A stretch of 64,000 bases of DNA from Elysia crispata (taxonomy: Eukaryota; Mollusca; Gastropoda; Plakobranchidae), in assembly GCA_033675545.1 (NCBI GenBank), contig JAWDGP010004062.1, forward strand, positions 287,501 to 351,500, given 5' to 3'. Made by a program: the position numbers and the translations under genes. Below, in pieces: positions 41,604 to 56,136 of this stretch. The number at the start of each line of letters is the position of its first letter. The stretch's first letter is position 1. The notes below the pieces were generated by a model, which saw only the letters and a list, made by a program, of their open reading frames with translations, searched no databases and was not told where the DNA came from.

Positions 41604-44368
41604 GTGAGTTTCAAACTTTCTCTCTTCTTTTTTTTTTTTTCTTTTTCTCCTGTCAAATGATAATGTGTACCTCAGTGTCCATTTTAATCTCAACTCTTGA
41701 TATAGAGTTTTCCTTACTTATATGTGCAAGGTTCCCTCGTAAAAATATTTATTCTCCAAAATGTTTGTACTCATTATACATATATGATCCATTATTATCG
41801 TTGAGTGTATTAAATTCTTTAATGTTGTCCTAGAATAGAAATTTTGCAGTGATTCTAAATTGAAGTAGCAATGATGACCATGAGTATTGGATAAATTTTA
41901 AAATAATTAAAGATGTTAGATGAGCAATTTCATTTGATTTTATGTTAATATAGCATTTGATTATAAGCCAGAAAAATAAGAATTATTTTTTTAATTATTG
42001 GTTGCACCAATACGCACAGTATTATATTTATTTAATTTATGCTTATTTTGCCAACCATCAATTTGCCTCGACTAGGCAAGTATGGTACATATTATAAATC
42101 AATTAGTACATCAAGACTAGAGTCAGATAAACTTCCAGTTTTACAATCTGTCTCATCTTTTGTCTCTTCGCATATATATATTTTTTAAACTCTAGCTACA
42201 ATTGCTATATTTTATGTTATTCAGGAAAATTCTATAAATTCAAAGTTTGACAAAAAAGGAAGTGGGATAAAGGGAAATTGCGTAAGAAAAAATAAAATTG
42301 TAGAAGGGGAAAGGGTGGGCATTCGAGATATTAGGGACTTATACAGGTGATTGAAGACAATGATCGATTCATAAAACCTCTATCATTATCGGAATTTCAA
42401 AAAGAAAAAAAAAAAAGCAATATTCAAGTAAAAATAGTGGAGATTCTTTTGTTTAAATCAAGACTATCGTGCAGATTTGTGCTTGCCCTGTGAAACACAA
42501 GTGCTAAAACCGGTGAGAATTTGAGCCGAATTGCCTTCAGTAGTATTTAAATAATATAGTTTGGGCTTATACGTTTAAAGACAGTCCGGAAAAAAAAAAA
42601 AAAATGGGTATGATCACTATGCTGTGGTTTAGCTATATCAGCTAACTCAGCAATTGCTACCAATATCCCATACGGTTGGTATATCTAGGGTTTTAATACT
42701 TGATCTGAATCTAAATAGAGAAATATCAGCCTTAAATCAAGTTTTGTTTCGTGTAAAAAAAAAAAAAAAAAAGATTTTTGGGTTCATTGAATACCGGGTG
42801 CATCATAATCATATCTTGAGGCTGCTACCAATCGCTGGTATTTTACAGTGTAGATTATTCCTCCCGTGACCTCCCTGGGGCTGTCTTTCTTCTCCACAGG
42901 GAAGACGTTACCGGTAGCCAGTATGTATCACCATCAGCTTTCACATCTGATCTCTTCTCTCGCATTTTGCTCTCGCGGTTGCCTCGTGTTGTTGGCGATA
43001 ACAATAACGATGAATATAATAACAATAATAATAATAATAATAATAATTTTAATTTTAATGACAACATCAACAAGCATTATATATATATATATACTTTCCT
43101 GTTCACTAAACCTTAATCAAGTTAATAATTTTGCTCATAGGCTGCGCTACCTTGCAGCTTGATTTCTTCGGTTTGATTGGCTAAATCCATCTACCGCTGA
43201 TTTTCTCTTGTCGCACTTTTGAAAAATTCTGTAGCCATTTGCTTGAGTTTCTTTGCGCATGCTCGGCTGTTTGGGTTGGAAAAACGCTTACCTCACCAAG
43301 GTTCAGGTTCTATCGCTGTGGGTAAAATATTTCGCTACGGCGACTTTATATCTCTTCTTCTACAGGGCGGGAAAATGGTGGCTAGGGAAAAGATCAAAGA
43401 GCAAAGGGCTGATGTATATAAATGCGATGGGGGTAGAGATTTCGGGTATTAGAAATTGCTTGTAGCTGATTTTTTTTTTTTTTTTTTTTACATTTAGGCC
43501 CTATTCAGGAATGCTTTTTTCAGAATGTCATGCTTTGCCCCACGGATTAAATGTCGATCATCTAGATCTAGTGTGAGAAGAAGTCGTTTTTTACCGTCTA
43601 TTCTACTGTTTGGTAGTCTTTTGTTTTATTTTATCTGATGGTTAGAACGATAGATACCGAGAGTAAGAAGTTAATACAGTTTATGGGGTGGCGTATCAGT
43701 GAAAATCGAATGCCCGAAGTTTTGGTGACAGACAAAAAGGAAAGAAGGCTTGGTGGTCATTCATTTTATTTAGAATAGTAGCAGTTGAGATTAAGAATCA
43801 AATATAATTATAAGCTCGCGTATCAGTGAAAAAGGAATTCTCGAAGTTTGGGTAACTGACAAAAAGAAAAGAAGGCAGAACAAAATTAGTCTTCAGTTTT
43901 GAGGGTTCAGCTTTTTTTTTATCCCAAGACTTAAATGCTAACACCAGAGTCAATAGGATTGGCCATGAGAATTTCCAAAATTACAGAAAGGCTTCAAAGT
44001 GGTGCGTTGTTTGCATTGATAATGAAATGCTTAGAAAAATATTCTCCAAACCAAAAGTTGTTTCTAAAAATTACAAAAACCCTCTGTCCTCACCAAGTAT
44101 GGCTACTTCTAGGATATTATTTTGCATGGCAAATAAGCACTTGACACTCTCGACTAAATTGTAGTGCAGAAAATGCGTTGATGACAAACTGTCAGACCAA
44201 GTAGGACCCTCTTGCATGACTGTGCTCTTGTTTTTACCTTTCTTGGAATGCGGATGTTGTGCTGCTGTTCGTAAACTACTTGTACTCATTCGTATATCAT
44301 AATAACTGCGCATCGTGGATTTGAATGTCTTCTGTGTAAAGTTGCGCTCATACTTAATGCTCATTAAT

Positions 44369-44849
<481 letters not shown>

Positions 44850-45524
44850 CCCCCTTTTCTTCTTCCTCTTTCTCTTTTGTTTTGTTTTTTCCTTCTCTTT
44901 TTCTTTCGTTTTTAAGGGCACATGTCCTTACATCCTGAGTGGCTAGTGAGTTCAACATAAGACCCATCGGAATGTCAACCTTGGTCTTTCAACCTAAATT
45001 GTTGGTAAAAGGGACAATTTTGCTAGCTAATTAACGTGTTTTTTCTTTACTGATTTTATGTTGCCTGTGTTTTATTATTATTATTATTATTTATTTTTTT
45101 TTTTTGCCTCTCCTCCTAACCGAAGCAATGTCTGATCCAACCGAAGCTCTTGTCGAATTTCAGTAAATACGACAAGCGAAATTAGCGCAATGTGTATAAT
45201 TCTTGTTAAAATGTCGATCCGACGGCGAACCCGTTCTCTTATTTCTCCCCTTATGGCCAGTAGCTTATTACCAGGATTACCTCCCTTCCTTCCTCTCCGG
45301 TCTTTGTGTGTCCTTGTCCTTATTGATCCGAGTCGAGTAAACTCCCTCGGCTAGAGACGGGATTTGTTAAAAAATGTTACCGGCTCATCACAAGGGGAAA
45401 TTGCTTGATCGTGGATCAGCGTGGAAGAACCTGGGGAGTCTTATATCTGCGGCTGACAGGGGGGTGGGGGGTTCTTGAAGTTTATAATAAATCCGTCGGT
45501 TTTAAATTATGGGGGTTCAGGGGA

Positions 45525-45649
<125 letters not shown>

Positions 45650-46577
45650 AAAGTAGGGTAAAGGAGGTCTGGAGAGATAATATCGAATTCGGGTATCTTG
45701 CAATCAAGGTCCCATCTTGCTTTACCGGGATGGATTTGCTGAATATAGAGCCGCAAGATCTTCAACAAGGGCGGGTGGTCGTCAGGTATACGTAACATTC
45801 ACCCGGAGGGCTTGTGGAAGTTGTTTAGTTGCCTGTTCGAAACGATTTCGTTCGATGAATGGAAGGCTTTTCCACCTCGGCTTTCTCTCGTCTCTCCAGA
45901 AGGGGCTTGTGTGATAAGGAAAAAAGCTGGTGAGAGTTCCAGATAGTGGGCAGGCGATATCAGTCTAATCTCTTCATCTCTGTCTAGCCTGACGGAGGCT
46001 CGTTTCTTCGTCCTAGATCAGCCGTTAGTCGTCTTTCTATATCATAATATAACTAGCCAATCGACACAACACGTTTTAAAGTTTTTTTTTTTTTCTTCTT
46101 TAAGACAGGGTTACATTAGTTTTGAATATTCATAACATTTTAAATCAGTTTTGTTTCTTTAAAGGTTTGCCTGCACCAAATTTCTTAGTGTACGTTGTTG
46201 TTGTTTTTTTTTCTTATTAAATTACTGCAACTTATACATCCTTTTGCCATTTTTTCCATCCGCCTAGTTGTTTTTTATCCTTTTTTTTTAAAGACAAAAT
46301 TGGATACCGTAGTCGGCTTCAGTCTGTTTCCCTTCCCTTGGGACTGTCGTAGCATTGGATCTAAGTCGATAACGTCTTAGTTTCTTTCCCTGCCAGCAAT
46401 GCCGAAACGCGATAAACCACCAAGTTCAGCCGTGAATAAACGGTTTTTACAGTTTTCTTGGTGTTTTTCTATCGTGTCGCCATCCACTAATATTATTTTT
46501 TCTTCGGCCGTCCTCCACTGCGAGGACTTTCCTTCCCAACTTTGAAAACCAATGATGGTGACAATGAATAGTCGGCT

Positions 46578-47175
46578 CGCGACTGGGGTTAAAATGTAAC
46601 CTCATTTTCTATCTAAGGGATTGGATAGGAGTTAAAATGGAGCCTCACTTTGTCGCGAAGGGATTGGTTAGGAGTTAAAATGGAGCCTCATTTTCTTCCA
46701 AGATGGTTGGTTAGGAGTTAAAATGAAGCCTCATTTTCTCCCTAAGCTAAGGGATTGGTTAGGAGTTAAAATGGAACCTTATTTTCTTCCAAAATGGTTG
46801 GTTAGGAGTTAAAATGAAGCCTCATTTTCTCCCTAAGCTAAGGGGTTGGTTAGGTAATCTCACTTTGCCTCGAAGGGATTGGTCAGGATTTAAAATTAAC
46901 CTCACTTTCTCCCTAATGATTGATTAGTGGAAAATTAACCTCACTTTTTCCCTAAGGGATTGGTTAGGAGTTAAAATGTAACCTCACTTTCTCTTTAAGG
47001 GATTGGTTAGGAGTTTAAATGTAACCTCTCTTTCTCCTTTAACGATTGGTGAGGAGTTTCAATGTTAACTCACTTTCTCCCTAAAGGATTGTTTAGGAGT
47101 TTAAATGTAACTTTTCTTTCTCCTTAAGGGATTCAGGAGTTAAAGTGTATCCTCATTTTCTCCCTATGGGATTGG
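46578..47175 (+). repeat. 43-bp degenerate minisatellite, about 13 copies
   Basis: Units carry gggattggttaggagtt, aaaatg.a.cctca and ttttctccctaa. Anchors at 46588, 46631, 46674 and 46717 show a 43-bp period. Later units carry indels. Confidence 0.92.
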
Positions 47176-47784
47176 TTTTAAGATAATCTTTAGACTTAAT
47201 CCGTTTATATCCCTTTATCTGTCTATGGCTGCCGTTAGTCTGTCTATCTGTCTGTCTATCTGTATGATGTCTTGCAGGGCGAGGGTCTGGGTACGGTCTC
47301 TCCCACAATCCCTCAGTGACTGATATAATCGAGCCGTGTGTCCCACTCATGTGTCGCGCCTATCAGTCTCATAACAGTTTTTGTCTTGTTTTGTCACGTC
47401 GGAGAGTTTAAAACTAATGGTCCCTGGGTTTTCCCCACTATTTTTTTCCAAGAATCGGAGGTTTTCCAATAATAATTATGTTCCAGCATTTTCACACGTC
47501 TCATCGATTGGGTTTTCAGTTGCAGTCTATTTTAGTGGGAAACAGTTTAAATGTACAACGTAAGTCCATATCTCTTACAACTCTTCGGGGAATTCATCCT
47601 TAAGCCCTGACAGATCCCGCCAGTCTCGGATTTGTCGTTTGTGTATTTGAGTAATTTCAAGGTCTCTAAGGGAGCAGTGGTGGGAGAATAGTCCATCAAC
47701 TCCTGATTAATGACCTTCTTTCTTTCTTGAGCAAAAACAACTCCATCAGAATATCAAAGACGAGGATGTTTATTTATTCATTTA

Positions 47785-47792
47785 TTTTATTA

Positions 47793-47828
<36 letters not shown>

Positions 47829-47887
47829 TTTTTTTTTTGGTGGGGGGGGGAAGAGAGAGAGACAGACAGGCAGAGAAAGAGAGAGAG

Positions 47888-47971
<84 letters not shown>
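47785..47971 (+). repeat. (ATT)n, T-run, G-run, (GA)n
   Basis: ATT (47794-47827), T-run and G-run to 47850, then GA with CAGA and GCAA interruptions to 47971. Confidence 0.94.
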
Positions 47972-47974
<3 letters not shown>

Positions 47975-48993
47975 GTAATAATAAAATCATGCTTACCTCG
48001 TTTGAAAAATCTATCCCGATGCGTCTCTCCGCCCAAAATCCCAGAAATAAATTGCCTTCTTAAGGAAACGGCTTTTTAGTTATAGTTCAGCTGCAGATTA
48101 AAAAAAAAGTAAAACAAAAGCAACAATAAAAGAACAGAAACAAAAATAACTAAATAAAAACAAATTGTGTCTGGACGAGTGGGATGGAAAACGATAAAGC
48201 TTTCATCCTTGATTAAATTTACCCTTGAAACATTCCTGGCGCTAGCGAGACACCAGATAAGACGCTCAGGGTGAGCTTCGGGTTTTTATTTTATTTCAAT
48301 TTCTTTTTTGACAATAATTTTTCCCCATCTCGCCTTTTTCGCGAGGATAATTTCCGGGGCTGCTTTCAAGAACCCGAAATGAGCCCTTCTCCAGGGCTCC
48401 CCGCCCCTAGCCCTCACGGGATTTATTTTCAGGTGGCGTCTTTAGATAATATGTTATATCGTGGAGGGCTCAAGGAGCTGCTAAGCCCGCTAGGCTAGGG
48501 CGAGGGCCAGCCTCAAATCACCTCGCCGGATGTAATTGGCTCGTGCAAAGGGGCGGAGGGTGAGAGGTAATCCGAGCTTGTAATGCGAAAAACATTCTGG
48601 TGGGTGGGTTGTTTATTTTCTTCTGCCTTTAACTTTAAATTTTTTTTTTTTTGAAGTCTTGTCTCTTTGTATGTTTTTAAGTTAAAAGCGGTGGCTTCTT
48701 CTTCTTCTCCTCCTCCTCCTCCTCCTCCTTTTTCTTCTTCTTCTTCTTCTTCTTCTTCTTCTTCTTCTTCTTCTTCTTCTTCTTCTTCTTCTTCTTCTTC
48801 TTCTTCTTGTTCTATAAATTTAGAAGGTATCTACGTAACTGTGAGCAGCGCTATATTCTTCCAGAATGTCTTCCTTCCTGCGCTTCTTTGTGTTCTCGTC
48901 TCTATATCTGCTTTTTCCTTTCAATTTCTCCCCACTCTCTCCCTTCTTTTTTCCTCCATCCGCTCTTGCTATCTCTCTTTTCCCACGCTACGT

Positions 48994-48997
<4 letters not shown>

Positions 48998-49074
<77 letters not shown>
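48998..49074 (+). repeat. (CT)n array
   Basis: Pure CT, preceded at 48698-48809 by CTT/CTC triplet arrays. Confidence 0.95.
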
Positions 49075-49078
<4 letters not shown>

Positions 49079-49904
49079 CTCCTTTTTCCCTTCTCTCCTT
49101 TTGCCTTCATCTCGATCGCTCTGCTCAAGTGTCCTAAAGGTCCTTCTAGGCAGGTGTAAAACTGTAATGGTAAACATCAAAGTGATTGGTCAAAGAAAAC
49201 GTGACCTGGGCTTCGCATGCGACCGGGGGGGGGGGTTAGACCTACTTCCAACTCTCGGGTTTTATCAGGATAGATAACGAGAATATTTATCTCATCCACA
49301 CCAATAATCGTTACACTAAATGCCTCTCACGTAGACCCTAACTCGATAAATCCATCAACAAATAAAAAAAAATTGCATATTTTAACACTGAATTTAGTCA
49401 TCTTCCTCTATATTTTTTTGTTCGATTTGTAGTTTTTGTCTTATCTAGGGCTGCTGCATACCGAGTTTCTAGATTATCTTTCGAAATATTATCACGTATA
49501 ATTATATACAAAGGGATGTTTTTGAACAAAGGCTTTTTCTTGCGCGTTCTTTTTCTTTTTCTTTATTTTTTTTTTTGTTATTTTTTTTTTTTTTTAAATT
49601 AAATTAAAGAAAATAAATGAGGCCGAGGGAAAATGTGGAGTCAACAAGTTTTCCTATGTGAATCAGTAGCTGTGAATCTGTCAAGCTTTTGGGGTGTATA
49701 TTGATCGATACGCTTAGGTTTTTAGTTGCCTCGAATGGAAAGGAGGATTAAGGGGGTGGGGGGGGGGGGGAAGACGACAACTCAAATAAATCAGTTTGAG
49801 ATTTTTTTTTATGAATCCATCGAGTCTTTAGATTCTGCTACCTTTCACTTTGACATCTCTCAATTACAATGTTGATCTATTTACTTATATTCATCTTCCC
49901 TCGT

Positions 49905-49908
<4 letters not shown>

Positions 49909-49995
<87 letters not shown>

Positions 49996-50004
49996 TCCCT
50001 CCCT

Positions 50005-50051
<47 letters not shown>
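49909..50051 (+). repeat. (CT)n arrays before exon 11
   Basis: CT at 49909-49991 and 50012-50051 with a CCCTCCCTCC spacer, ending 85 bp upstream of the exon 11 acceptor. Confidence 0.95.
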
Positions 50052-50055
<4 letters not shown>

Positions 50056-50136
50056 AATCTTGAACCCATCCACCATCAAACGGTTAAGTAGTCTGCATGC
50101 CACCCCTGTTCCCCCCCACCCCCCATACCATCGCAG

Positions 50137-50241
50137 CATCGTTCACACCTTGTCCAGCTTCAACCCTTACGAGGACGCCGTGAGAGAGCCGGCGGAGAGC
50201 TATGACGACCTGTCGTGCGCTATCACAGACCCGACCACTCA
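50137..50241 (+). CDS. FRMD4A: Exon 11: optional 35-residue insert exon in F3 (residues 264-298)
   Basis: Acceptor catcgcag ends at 50136 and donor gtgagt starts at 50242. The exon is 105 nt, phase 2 at both ends, so it can be skipped without a frameshift. It encodes IVHTLSSFNPYEDAVREPAE then SYDDLSCAITDPTT. I know no counterpart in vertebrate FRMD4A/B, where the flanking segments abut directly, so I infer a cassette or lineage-specific exon. It is rich in Ser/Thr and has two acidic-tyrosine contexts (PYED, SYDD) that could be phosphorylated (inference). Its last 47 nt and donor are repeated many times downstream. Coding status rests on frame, phases and splice sites only. Confidence 0.78.
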
Positions 50242-52025
50242 GTGAGTACCTCCTCCCATCACACCCCTCCCCCCCCACTCACACACACCACCAGAGAGCT
50301 ATGACGACCTGTCGTGCGCTATCACAGACCCGACCACTCAGTGAGTACCTCCTCACACCCCTCCCCCCACACACCCTCACACACCACCACAAGAGAGCTA
50401 TGACGACCTGTCGTGCGCTATCACAGACCCGACCACTCAGTGAGAACCTCCTCCCATCACACCCCTCACACACCACCACAGAGAGCTATGACGACCTGTC
50501 GTGCGCTATCACAGACCCGATCACTCAGTGATTACTCAGCCTCCCATCCCCGCACTGAGCTATGACGACCTGTCGTGCGCTATCACCATCACACCCTCCT
50601 CACACTCCCTCCCCCCTCCTCACACACACCACAAGAGAGCTATGACGACCTGTCGTGCGCTATCACAGACCCGACCACTCAGTGAGAACCTCCTCACACC
50701 CTCCCCCCATCACACCCCTCCCCCCCACTCTCACACACCACAAGAGAGCTATGGCGACCTGTCGTGCGCTATCACAGACCCGACCACCCAGTGAGTACCT
50801 CCTCCCATCACACCCCTCCCCCCCCCTCCTCACACACACCACCAGAGAGCTATGACGACCTGTCGTGCGCTATCACAGACCCGACCACTCAGTGAGTACC
50901 TCCTCCCATCACACCCCTCCCCCCCCCCCACCCCCCCCCCCCCACACACACACACACCACCAGAGAGCTATGACGACCTGTCGTGCGCTATCACAGACCC
51001 GACCACTCAGTGAGTACCTCCTCCCATCACACCCCTGTCTTACCCCCCCACTCACACACACCACCAGAGAGCTATGACGACCTGTCGTGCGCTATCACAG
51101 ACCCGACCACTCAGTGAGTACCTCCTCACACCCCTCCTCCCAACACACCCCGCCCCCCCCCCCCCCCCCACTCTCACACACCACCAGAGAGCTATGACGA
51201 CCTGTCGTGCGCTATCACAGACCCGACCACTCAGTGAGTACCTCCTCACATCCCTCCTCCCATCACACCCCTCCCCCCCACTCACACACACACACCACCA
51301 GAGAGCCATGACGACCTGTCGTGCGCTATCACAGACCCGACCACTCAGTGAGAACCTCCTCACACCCCTCCTCCCATCACACCCCTCCCCCCCCCCCTCA
51401 CACACACCACCAGAGAGCTATGACGACCTGTCGTGCGCTATCACAGACCCGACCACTCAGTGAGAACCTCCTCCCATCACACCCCTCCCCCCCACTCACA
51501 CACACACACACCACCCACCGTGCGCTCCCCGACCACTCACACTCACACCCCCCACTCACACACACTCACACACACCACCAGAGAGCTATGACGACCTGTC
51601 GTGCGCTATCACAGACCCGACCACTCGGTGAGCACCTCCTCCCATAACACCCCCCCCCCACTCACACACCACCAGAGAGCTATGACGACCTGTCGTGCGC
51701 TATCACAGACCCGACCACTCAGTGAGCACCTCCTCCCCTCACCCCCCCCACACACACACACACACACACACCACCAGAGAGCTATGACGACCTGTCGTGC
51801 GCTATCACAGACCCGACCACTCAGTGAGTACCTCCTCACACCCCCCCCCCCACTCACACACACACACACCACCAGAGAGCTATGACGACCTGTCGTGCGC
51901 TATCACAGACCCGACCACTCAGTGAGAACCTCCTCCCATCACACCCCTCCCCCCCACTCACACACACACACACCACCAGAGAGCTATGACGACCTGTCGT
52001 GCGCTATCACAGACCCGACCACTCA
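50195..52025 (+). repeat. Tandem array of exon 11 3' end plus 5' splice site (17 full copies, 2 truncated)
   Basis: The 47-nt segment ending exon 11, with its donor, recurs at starts 50195 (in the exon), 50294, 50393, 50481, 50635, 50744, 50845, 50963, 51067, 51187, 51301, 51413, 51581, 51675, 51777, 51875 and 51979. Truncated copies lie at 50557-50588 and about 51519-51540. Thirteen of the 17 cores look identical by eye; four carry one or two substitutions. Spacers of C-runs, CA repeats and CCTCC vary, with unit lengths mostly 88-120 bp. Donors read gtgagt (8), gtgaga (6), gtgagc (2) and gtgatt (1). Most copies are preceded by caccaccag or a close variant, which resembles an acceptor. Confidence 0.95.
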
Positions 52026-52344
52026 GTGAGAACCTCCTCCCATCACTCACTCACACACACCACCAGAGGCAGCTCAAACATTGTCCTCCCGCCCTTACCT
52101 CCCACCCCGGAGGTCTTCTCTCGGATAGTAGGTAGGAACAAGTACCACCTATCTAGATGGATGGTACTGGTAAAAACTCACCGGGGAGCTAGATGGCTAG
52201 ATAACAGAATCTCTAGAAACTCCCCCCACCACCCCTCTATAGAACCATCTGTCCAGATAGATGGTTTCTGGTTTCGGTCCATAACCTCTGACACTTTATA
52301 AGGGGGCCGGGTCACACCCTGGTCATGGCTCCCAGTTGTCTCCA

Positions 52345-52450
52345 TGTTTTTTTGTTTTTGTTTTTGTTTTGTTTTTTTGTACAGCGCCGGATTCGAACCC
52401 GCACCCTCACCGTGGTTGCTCAAACATGCCCTTCTTACCCAAGGTGTTCC
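52345..52450 (-). mobile_element. Short tRNA-derived SINE, minus strand
   Basis: On the minus strand a tRNA-like segment contains gggttcgaatcc (complement of 52389-52400) with a plausible A box near 52440-52430, and ends in an A-rich tail (T-rich on +, 52348-52377). There is little body between tRNA part and tail. Classification is from box motifs only. Confidence 0.55.
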
Positions 52451-53065
52451 CTCTGGGATGGGCAGAGCATCAGGTTTAGCCCAAGCTCTGGTTTTAACCT
52501 ACCAGTCATACAACAAGTCGTAGTTCTGAATTGCTAAACGTCTCCCAAGTCTCACACAGAGTCTTGTGCAAGACCATATTTCTAAGGTTCCCTTACGGCT
52601 GTCACCCTTTTCGCGTCGTGATGACTGCTATGCTTCCTGAGATATTCAGATATTCTATTTGAAACACCTTGGTCAGCATCCCTATAGATACAGGCTTTCA
52701 TACCACAAACACTGGAAACTGGCAAGTGACGGGAATATCATCAGAGTCGCAGGAACAATCTTCGTAATAGTAAGACTACACATAACAAAAACAAAAAAAA
52801 AATTGTCAAAGAAAGTTTAAAAGTAATTCAAAGTGATAAAGAAGTTCATCAAATTCATGTATTTCTCTCCCGCCTTGCCTTGCTGCACAGTCATTACTTG
52901 GCGTGCTCTGCAGGACTTGGCATTAAGTTGTGAACAGCTAGATCAACACATCAATACACCAATAATATTCCTAGGGTCATTAAGTTTTTATGCGGGAAGA
53001 GTATGAAATAGGATGGAATTGAGAGAGAGGCCTCGGCTTCTATCTACAATCCTAGGGTGTAATTT

Positions 53066-53145
<80 letters not shown>

Positions 53146-53983
53146 CGCTTATATATCTTTACCGTCTCAGCCTGTGGTGTCTCATACCACTATTCTAGCT
53201 GGTGTCCTTGTCACAAAGGACGGTTAGCCTACCATCTTGTTCGATGATCCCATCTAGCGTACAGATGAGCAATAGTTACTGAAGAGTTAGGTAATATAGT
53301 ACGAACTCTCCTTTTTTGCCCCCACCCACATTAGCAATCAAGTGAATACCTTTCAGCTGATTCTGATTACCATAATTGTAAAATTGCCGACAGTAGAAAA
53401 AAAAGCGACGATTCATTACATATAAGGGCCTAAAGTCACTTTGACATGTTATTTCTGGGTATGCCTTTCATGTTGCTTTTTTTTTTTTTTTTTTTAAACT
53501 ATTATTATTATTAAGGAGGGCAAGTACTAGTCATGTAATTTCAGAATTCTCAAATGTGGTTTAATTTATCGTCCCCCCATCAACTTCGGGTTGATATGAC
53601 ATTTTGATTATATAGCCAAGATAGAATGATAGTTTCAGGTGCAAAACTATTAAATGTCTCGCGTTCATTGGTCAAGCTCTATTATTTCTCCCCACAAAAC
53701 GAGCCATTCTGGGGTTAGCTCTAACATTATATTTATTTATTATGTGGTTGTGATGGTCATAATCTACTTCATCTTTTTTTTTTTATTATTCCTTTTGAAT
53801 TTTGTTTTTTGTTTTGTTTTGTTTCTCGCTTTCGTATTTGATTTCTAGCTATGTTTGAACCCGTTGCTTGGTTGTCTACTGAATCTTGCTTGGATCGTGG
53901 TTGCATGCTATGTTGCCCAACCGTATACTATTTTTTTTTTTCAATTGAATGTATTTTTTTTTCTATAATTAATTAAACATTTT

Positions 53984-54054
<71 letters not shown>

Positions 54055-54837
54055 AGCTTACACGTTTGTTTGTTTTTTGCCATTTGAAATGTACTGGATA
54101 TCTTCTTTTCAATTAATTTTATGATCTTGAAAATTGTAAAAATGAGCTACGAACATTCTGTTAATGTCATACGCTACACCATGCATGATAACCTTGTTTA
54201 CAACATTTGAGATAAACGGTAGGAGAACAGAGCTTCTAAACAAACTGAAACTAAAGCAATATTAATATTAATTTGGAAACCATGCAGTGTCGATAAAAAG
54301 CAGAATTATCATGTTACCGCTTCAGATAAAACGGCCATACGTAAAGTAAGGACGAAAGTTAAGCATCATGGGTTTAGTCAGATGTTTTGTCGTGTATGTT
54401 TGAAGTGGTCTTGATTGCAAGGTCAAGGTATGGAATGCATCTCTTTCTAGCCATAATTAGTTTGAAATAGTGACCTGGAGATAGTTTGCTATTTCGTTTT
54501 TGGAAATAGTATTTAACAACAACCTCCCCCCCCCCCCCTTTCCATAATACAATTTATAACATCAATAAATACGGAGAAAACCTTGACAATCAATTTAAAG
54601 GAAGTTGTTTTTAGAATTACAAAAAAAAATGGTGGGGGTGCTATAAAATGTTATGATGGGTTTTATAACAAATAGTACAGCTGCTTATCTCTGTCCTTTC
54701 GAGCGCATACGGTGTCTTAAAAAATATATTATGTTTTGGGAGTCTTTAATGAAATGGTAACATCAGATTTTTGTTTGTTTGGTTGGTTTAAACGCTGAAG
54801 ATCAATAGTTTGTTTTGCAACCATTCTTGCAATCCCA

Positions 54838-55095
<258 letters not shown>

Positions 55096-55149
55096 AGGAA
55101 AGAAACCACTAGAAACTGATTGATGCAATGTCCACCCCCCCTTGACCAG

Positions 55150-55291
55150 AGTGTCCGTGAGCCGGCGCACGTTCGGTGCGTCCAACGTCGACGTCCACGC
55201 GTGGTTTGCTAGCACCCCGCAGCTGACAAAATGTATCTGGTCCATGGCCGTGGCGCAGCACCAGTTCTATCTGGACCGCAAACAGAGCAAG
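55150..55291 (+). CDS. FRMD4A: Exon 12: end of FERM F3 lobe (residues 299-346)
   Basis: Acceptor cccccccttgaccag ends at 55149; donor gtgagc starts at 55292. The 142-nt exon runs phase 2 to 0 and encodes VSVSRRTFGASNVDVHAWFA, then STPQLTKCIWSMAVAQHQFY and LDRKQSK. The RRTFG...V.V..W.A...L.K.IW.MA..QHQFYLDRKQSK pattern is diagnostic of FRMD4 and closes the FERM domain. A CT-rich array of about 245 bp starts some 15 bp after the donor. Confidence 0.96.

Positions 55292-56136
<845 letters not shown>

Noticed and set aside
50202..51885. Repeated MTTCRALSQTRPL-type open frames in the exon 11 array
   Set aside because: They are the +1 frame of the copied exon end. The functional frame reads SYDDLSCAITDPTT and is open only in exon 11 itself.
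50195..52025. CRISPR array
   Set aside because: Spacing is regular and cores are identical, but the core is an exon end with a donor in a eukaryotic gene and the spacers are simple repeats, not unique sequences.
53013..53198. Open frame across a (TA)n array
   Set aside because: Repeated Ile-Tyr from TA dinucleotides; no homology.
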